A stretch of DNA of 23,268 nucleotides from Asterionellopsis glacialis (taxonomy: Eukaryota > Bacillariophyta > Plagiogrammaphyceae > Rhaphoneidales > Asterionellopsidaceae). The position numbers were made by a program, and so were the translations under genes. The DNA lies in contig WKLE02001898.1 in assembly GCA_014885115.2 (NCBI GenBank), positions 1-23,268 on the forward strand. The letters are read 5' to 3'. Shown here piece after piece: positions 18,316-23,268 of the stretch. The notes beneath the pieces were generated by a model. The model was not told the DNA's origin. It did no database searches and saw only the letters and a program-made list of their open reading frames with translations. Numbering within the stretch: position 1 is the stretch's first letter; each line of letters begins with the position of its first letter.

Positions 18316-20547
18316 CTAGTCAACTCTTGTACCCTTCAAATAATAGGTTTGGCATTCTTCAATTTTCACTTGAATAAGTTGTCCTTTTAATTCATTGATA
18401 TCACCATCACAATATACAATGTATCCTTGTGTCGTACGTCCCATAACCTGTGTGGGGACCTTGACATTGCGTTCTTCGACCAATACTTCCACCGTACGAT
18501 CTTGCATACGTGCACGCCGTTGTGCTGCATGCTTTAAATTGAGTTCATTGATGCGTCGTAATCGATTCATTTTAACTTCTTCACTTAACTGATTTGTCCA
18601 TTCAGCTGCTGGAGTATTCGGGCGTGGTGAATAGGCAGCTGTATTGACAGAATCAAATACAACTTCTTCCATTAAACTCAAAGTGTCTTCAAATTGTTCT
18701 TCTGTTTCACCTGGAAATCCAACAATAACATCAGCTGTGATGGATGCATCTGGTAAACGCTACAATGTTTTGATTCATAATATAGAGTCATTTTGACAAG
18801 GGGCAAGGTACAGGGTAGAGTACAAAAGCATATGTTAGCAAAGAATTGGCTGTATGTGTGCGACAATGGTGATAGCATTTGTGATAATCACCATCTAGTT
18901 TTTTATACAGCAAGTACTTACAGTTCGGATACGATCAACAATTTGGAGGAACTTTTCTCTTGAATGTCCACGTCCCATGGCTTCTAAAACTTCATTTGAT
19001 CCACTTTGGAAGGGTACATGGAAACTTTCACATGCAGCCGGAGTTTCAGCAACAGCATCAATCACACCCAAAGACATGTATTTTGGATGGGATGTAACAA
19101 ATCGTAAACGTTCTAATCCAGGAACAGACCCAACTGTTCTCAACAAATCTGAAAACTTACGTTTAGGAATCATATCACGTCCATAGGCATCAATGTTTTG
19201 TCCCAACAATGTAACTTCTTTATAACCTTGACTCACCAATTCTTCAACTTCCTCCATGATACTTTGAGGTGGACGGCTTTGTTCAACACCACGTGTTGTG
19301 GGGACAATGCAATATGTACAACGTTCATTACACCCGTAAATGACATTGACCCATGCTGCCACGGTAGATGTACGGCGTGGCTTTGTGGAATCTTCCATAA
19401 TATGACTCGCTTCAGTTGCAACGACTTGATTACCATTCGATACGTCTTCTAATAAATCAGCAATACGATTGGCATATTGTGGACCCATGACTAAATCAAC
19501 TTCAGGTGCACGACGTAACAAGGCTTCACCCTCTTGCTGTGCTACACATCCAGCCACAACAATGGTAACGTCTTCCCCTTCACGTTTGCGTTTCGCATGT
19601 GGACCAATATAGGAATAAACCTTTTGTTCTGCATGATCACGGATGGAACATGTATTTAACAAGATTAAATCAGGTTTGATTTTCTTATTTTGTTCGTCTT
19701 CTTCTGATAATGGTTGAATGCCTAAATTTTGTAATTGTCCTTCCATACGTTCTGAATCAGCAATATTCATTTGACAACCCATTGTTTCAACTTTGTATGT
19801 TAGAGTTTTAGGACGTTCTGATTCGTCAAGTGACAAGGCACCACCCAAGATGCCCTTGGGCCCATCGTCATTTTCGGTAAATCTTGCACGATTTTTCATT
19901 TTCAGTTGTGCCATTTTACGTACATCTACCATAACATCTAAAAATTGAACAAGATGATACCCACGTGATGACTGTACACTCACAATATCACCTGGCTTAG
20001 CTGACAAGCCTAAAACCTCATTCCGTGCTTCTGCGGGTAAAATTGGATCCAAATGTTCATTCTTGTCTTCATTTTCATCAGAAGATACAACACTTACCCA
20101 ACCAATGGATCCACCATGATCACGTGTTTCAGCACAATTACTAATTTGAAGTGCTAAATCATCAAAGGAAATGGAGGCCGATCGCAATTGATTCAAGGAT
20201 TGATTCGCTAAATCTTCCGAGGCAAATAAAATATGCGATAAACGGATTGCCTTTAACGGAGTTCCTGATACAATTTTACGACTATCAACTTCTGATCCAC
20301 GTGCAGTTGGGTATTTCGATACAGGAATTTTCGATTTTGCAGCTTTGGTGGAAGATGACGACGATTCAATTGGATTAGCCACCATGTGGAGGAGAGTAGA
20401 TTTACGGTTGCGTTCTTCAGTTACCATGCTCCGGCTAACAAACGCATTAGAATCTGAAGAGACCGTGAATCCATTTACATTTTCCAAAGAAAAGATGGCA
20501 GCGGTTGTAGCCGCAAGTGCCGAAAAGGCAATCGAAAATCGAACCAT
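18316..20547 (-). CDS. MiaB-type tRNA methylthiotransferase with fused parvulin prolyl isomerase domain, probably plastid-targeted
   Basis: Exon 1 (20547-18922) and exon 2 (18759-18316) join in phase 0 to give 689 residues. MiaB enzymes use two 4Fe-4S clusters and S-adenosylmethionine to add a methylthio group to N6-isopentenyl-adenosine 37 of tRNAs. Residues 1-26 form a signal peptide with Phe after NVNG, so a bipartite plastid presequence is likely. Residues about 100-205 are a parvulin/PpiC domain: LSHILF (H105), [15 protein letters not shown] (C138) and GYHLVQF (H198) match the catalytic His, Cys and His of Pin1-type enzymes. MiaB follows: [11 protein letters not shown] (C258), NTCSIR (C300), AGCVAQQ (C334), then radical-[11 protein letters not shown] (C406, C410, C413), [10 protein letters not shown] and VPFQSGS. 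Across the junction, [24 protein letters not shown] is canonical. The C-terminal TRAM domain is about 630-689. The longer frame to 20577 relies on GTG, so the ATG at 20547 is preferred. Confidence 0.93.
18760..18921 (-). other. MiaB gene intron (162 nt)
   Basis: On the minus strand the donor is ACT|GTAAGT and the acceptor TTGTAG|CGT. Removal joins DRIRT to [14 protein letters not shown], the expected continuous MiaB sequence, while reading through gives a stop after a few codons. Confidence 0.93.
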
Positions 20548-21175
20548 GACTTTCAAGTCTGTCTGAAAGAAGCTCACAGATCTGTCTGATAAGACTTATC
20601 CACCGATTCTGCTACAGAAGCTACAAATCTTTTGCAGATTTGCCAGTGTTACAAGTGTGATGCTACTAACTATTTCGATCCTCCCGTCTGTGATGGCTGT
20701 TTCTGTTCTTCCGTTCTGCGGAATTGGATGATACGAGTATTTCGCTGTGTGATTCACACATCACCGGTGGGACGGACAGGGAGTTCTTGGGTGATGTTTT
20801 TTTCAATGGTTCCCGCAAATACGTCAGTAGGCCGTCAGTAATGATTATTATACTACATCTCTGGTATCAATTCAAAAGAGACGTTTGTACGTCATACGTT
20901 ACATTATGTAAAAGTTTGGGGGCCCACCCCGATCTCTATTCATACTCCTTGAATCAAAGAAAGCTTTACAGTCTGGTCCAGCTTGATTTTTGGGGATAAA
21001 AATATACATCTTGGGACTGCTCTGCTTTGAAAATTCAAAATCCCACATTTTAGTGAGGATCTCAGGAATGATTTATGTGGAGTGTTCTGTTTTGTGTTCC
21101 GTCAAAAGTCAGAACTGACTGGAGCATGATCATAGGTGTCGTGGTTAGACCAGACTTTCCGTCCATGATATAACG
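20548..21175. promoter_or_regulatory. Shared upstream region of the MiaB and epoxide hydrolase genes
   Basis: 628 bases between divergent starts at 20547 (minus) and 21176 (plus) must contain both promoters. A run of short frames is present but none is recognisable. A GGGATAAAAATATA stretch near 20993-21006 is TATA-like and lies about 170 bases before the hydrolase ATG; its role is a guess. Confidence 0.45.
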
Positions 21176-22387
21176 ATGACATCTTTTCCTCCTTCGCCAG
21201 TAGAAGGTATTACGTTGCATAGGATTGAAGCAAATGGAATTACCCACCGAGTCGCCTCTACTAGACATCTAAAAGAAGAGAGCACAGGGGACGTGCAAAC
21301 ATTACCTTTGATAATGTTTCTTCATGGATGGCCAGAATCATGGTTTTCATGGAGACATCAATTACTATTATTAAAACCCTTGCCATATCTAGCTATTGCA
21401 CCAGATATGAGAGGATATGGTATGACTTCCAAACCTCCCCTTGTTGAAGATTATACAGTTGATAAAATTGCGAAAGATGTTATTGAAATTGCAAATTTGT
21501 TGGGATATCAAACCTTTGTTATTGTTGGACATGATCATGGTGCAGCACTTGCTTGGAATATATCCATGTTATATCCACAGCATATTAAGGCTGTTTGTTG
21601 TATGAGTGTCCCCTATTGTGGATTAGGTAAATGTGGTTATTTAACAATGTTGCAACATAAATTTGGTAAATGTCTTGACACTAGCAGAGCAACAAGAGAA
21701 GAAAAGTTACAATCCAAATTCAATTACATATTGCATCAAAATTTACCACACGTGGAAAAAGAGTTCGATAAGCATGCACGTGAAGCCCTATATAGATTAT
21801 ATACCTATCAACGTGGTAGAGGTAAAGCTAATGATTATGATGTTGTGGAGGGTACACCTGAGTTTGATTCTCGTGGTTTCATGTTCCCTCCAACAGGGAA
21901 TGACCAACATGACGATGGGCGTTCATTGGACGCAAGAAATGCACCAGGAATATGGTTAAGAATACCGAAAATGAAATCATTACCATCATGGTTACCTTCA
22001 GAAGATTTTGAATACTATGTATCTGAATTTCAACGTGGTGGTTTCTTGGGTGGATTGCGATGGTATCAAGTTCTTGATCTGAATTGGAATATCATGACAA
22101 GTAAACTTGGAATGCAACCCAAAGTAACACAACCATCCATGTTTATAATTGGTGAAGATGATGGCGTTATGCAAATGTATGGTGGTAAAGAAGCTTTGAG
22201 GTATCGATTACAACAAAATTGTACAAACTTAATTTGCCCTCCTATATTCATTAAAGGTGCAGGACATTGGGTTCAACAACAATATCCAGAGCTAGTGAAC
22301 CAAAAGATACTTGAATTTCTCGAAAATGTCTCGAACGATTATGACTCCTCAACCAGGACAACAGCTTCCATCAAGTCCAAATTATAG
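21176..22387 (+). CDS. Epoxide-hydrolase-like alpha/beta hydrolase
   Basis: The 403-residue, ATG-initiated, intron-free product resembles soluble epoxide hydrolases, which open epoxides to diols through an ester intermediate. FLHGWPESWFSWR (48-60) carries the HGxP oxyanion-hole motif and DMRGYGMTSKP (77-87) is typical of the class. VGHDHGA (117-123) places the nucleophile Asp at 120, as in epoxide hydrolases and haloalkane dehalogenases rather than serine esterases. FIIGEDDGVM (323-332) supplies the acid, probably D329, and GAGHWVQQQYP (361-371) the base His364. GGLRWYQ (292-298) matches the cap-domain W-Y, with Y297 a likely epoxide-polarising tyrosine. The cap is longer than usual, with a Gly/Asp-rich insertion at about 212-255. 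No signal peptide is obvious, so a cytosolic or peroxisomal site fits; the C-terminal SKL (401-403) is a perfect type 1 peroxisomal targeting signal. The natural substrate is unknown. Confidence 0.9.
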   Translation: MTSFPPSPVEGITLHRIEANGITHRVASTRHLKEESTGDVQTLPLIMFLHGWPESWFSWRHQLLLLKPLPYLAIAPDMRGYGMTSKPPLVEDYTVDKIAKDVIEIANLLGYQTFVIVGHDHGAALAWNISMLYPQHIKAVCCMSVPYCGLGKCGYLTMLQHKFGKCLDTSRATREEKLQSKFNYILHQNLPHVEKEFDKHAREALYRLYTYQRGRGKANDYDVVEGTPEFDSRGFMFPPTGNDQHDDGRSLDARNAPGIWLRIPKMKSLPSWLPSEDFEYYVSEFQRGGFLGGLRWYQVLDLNWNIMTSKLGMQPKVTQPSMFIIGEDDGVMQMYGGKEALRYRLQQNCTNLICPPIFIKGAGHWVQQQYPELVNQKILEFLENVSNDYDSSTRTTASIKSKL

Positions 22388-22560
22388 TCTCTATATTCTT
22401 TCTACCAAATGTTTGCGCTTACAGTACCAACTACACCAACTGGTTGGTGATTTTGACTATTGACTGAGATTCGTCACAGGTATGGCTGCTTGGATAATAT
22501 TTGTTATTGATTATGTGCCATATATCTCAACTTTGATCTTGACGAAATGTGCGTCGTAGA

Positions 22561-23268
22561 TCAAAAATATAGACCCAGTACTCCCCACCCTGCAAGAAAA
22601 AGAATGGGACCTTTGGCAAGAAGACGACGACACGGATCAGCGGAACTCTCAAGATTGAACTTGTCTTCGTCATCGGTTGAATTTTGCGTAGGTGAATATG
22701 TTGTAGCATCATTATTGTTGTCAGTTGGCTGTTCTGTGTTGACAGTTGGCCCCAGTGTTGGTTGACCAGTTGTAGGTCGAACGGTAGGAGATTCTGTGTT
22801 GTCAGTCGGTGCCACTGTTACTTGGCCAAGTGTTGGTTGGCCGCTCAGAGGTTCTGCGCTATCACTTGGAGTCGGTGTTGGTTTGGCTGTTGTTGGTTTG
22901 GCTGTTGTTGGTTTGGCTGTTGTCGGTTGACCAGTTGTCGGTTGACTAGTTGGTGGTGATAACTGTATATCTTCCATATCAAAATAGACAGCTGTTACAG
23001 GACCCTTGTATCCATTTTGACCAACTGCTTGTATGTACAACACATGGCGTCCAGCCACTGGCTCTTTCACCTGATGTGCAAGGTCAGATACATCCAAGCT
23101 CAGTTCCGCCAACAATAGTGTACCGTAAAACTGGCTATCCATCACGTGAACACCTTCCAGACCAGCACCAGTTTCCTCATAGCCATCTACCACAACATCA
23201 TGAGGATGCTGGTCAATAAAGACCCACGCAGTGCTCAATGTTTGTGCAGGTTGATCATTTACCGGTAT
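22561..23268 (-). CDS. Partial Pro/Thr-repeat cell-surface protein, C-terminal 235 residues
   Basis: The frame is open at the right edge (it continues upstream as IPVNDQPAQTLSTAWVF) and ends at a TGA at 22563-22561. The first 90 or so residues form a compact region ending VAGRHVLYIQAVGQNGYKGPVTAVYFDM. This resembles an extracellular beta-sandwich module of the 'G.H.lyvqA.d..G..Gp' kind, though I cannot name the family. Next comes a Pro/Thr-rich linker with QPT and AKPT repeats of the sort common in diatom wall and adhesion proteins, then an acidic stretch. The last residues (RRLLAKGPILFLAGWGVLGLYF) form a hydrophobic tail after a small-residue segment (SSADPC), fitting a GPI-anchor signal or a C-terminal membrane segment. 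The gene is convergent with the hydrolase, 173 bases apart. The N-terminal domains lie outside the window. Confidence 0.75.
   Translation of the reverse strand: MPVNDQPAQTLSTAWVFIDQHPHDVVVDGYEETGAGLEGVHVMDSQFYGTLLLAELSLDVSDLAHQVKEPVAGRHVLYIQAVGQNGYKGPVTAVYFDMEDIQLSPPTSQPTTGQPTTAKPTTAKPTTAKPTPTPSDSAEPLSGQPTLGQVTVAPTDNTESPTVRPTTGQPTLGPTVNTEQPTDNNNDATTYSPTQNSTDDEDKFNLESSADPCRRLLAKGPILFLAGWGVLGLYF
22878..22935 (-). repeat. 15-bp coding tandem repeat (Pro-Thr-Thr-Ala-Lys units)
   Basis: Three nearly identical 15-base units encode PTTAK repeats in the linker of the surface protein, with diverged PTTGQ and PTLGQ copies on either side. Such repeats expand and contract easily. Confidence 0.85.

Noticed and set aside
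20548..20577. 10-residue extension of the MiaB fusion protein
   Set aside because: It depends on a GTG start; the ATG at 20547 directly precedes a good signal peptide.

Overview
The window looks like nuclear DNA of a photosynthetic stramenopile, most likely a diatom or close relative. The evidence is spliceosomal introns with GT..AG ends (162 to 473 nt), AT-rich coding sequence, a tRNA-modifying enzyme whose N-terminus reads as a signal peptide ending in Asn-Gly|Phe (the kind of bipartite plastid presequence used by secondary red plastids), a SHAQKY-type single-repeat MYB gene, and a Pro/Thr-repeat cell-surface protein. The species cannot be named from the sequence alone. All starts given here are ATG codons; several longer reading frames exist only if TTG or GTG is used as a start.

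Left part (1-9767): a partial CmcJ/NvfI-like protein gene runs leftward off the window. It is divergent from a secreted or organelle-directed methyltransferase-16-like gene (1501-3369). A choline/ethanolamine kinase gene (3695-4915, minus) faces the methyltransferase tail to tail and is divergent from BMS1, the GTPase of 40S ribosomal subunit assembly (5668-9767, one intron).

Middle (9768-15913): about 6 kb without a convincing gene. From about 10,090 to 11,990 it is a T-rich, degenerate array built around ACTTCTAGAGTTCTAGA, holding a 27-copy GTT microsatellite and a 13-copy ATTGCT microsatellite. From about 12,000 to 14,080 it is A/purine-rich and unrecognised. Both halves are extremely poor in CpG: I find one CpG between 10,014 and 13,155. 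The depletion stops abruptly near 14,083, where a CpG-rich stretch begins. That stretch leads up to the MYB gene and carries several TTTGGCG (E2F-like) motifs.

Right part (15914-23268): the MYB gene (plus, one intron) is followed, tail to tail across 1.2 kb of non-coding DNA, by a MiaB-type tRNA methylthiotransferase gene (minus, one intron). The latter carries a parvulin-type prolyl isomerase domain between its targeting sequence and the MiaB part, which is the most unusual gene architecture here. A divergent epoxide-hydrolase-like gene follows (21176-22387). Finally comes the 3' end of a surface-protein gene entering from the right edge (22561-23268, minus). The genes do not form an operon or an obvious pathway; they are ordinary nuclear neighbours, mostly in divergent or convergent pairs.
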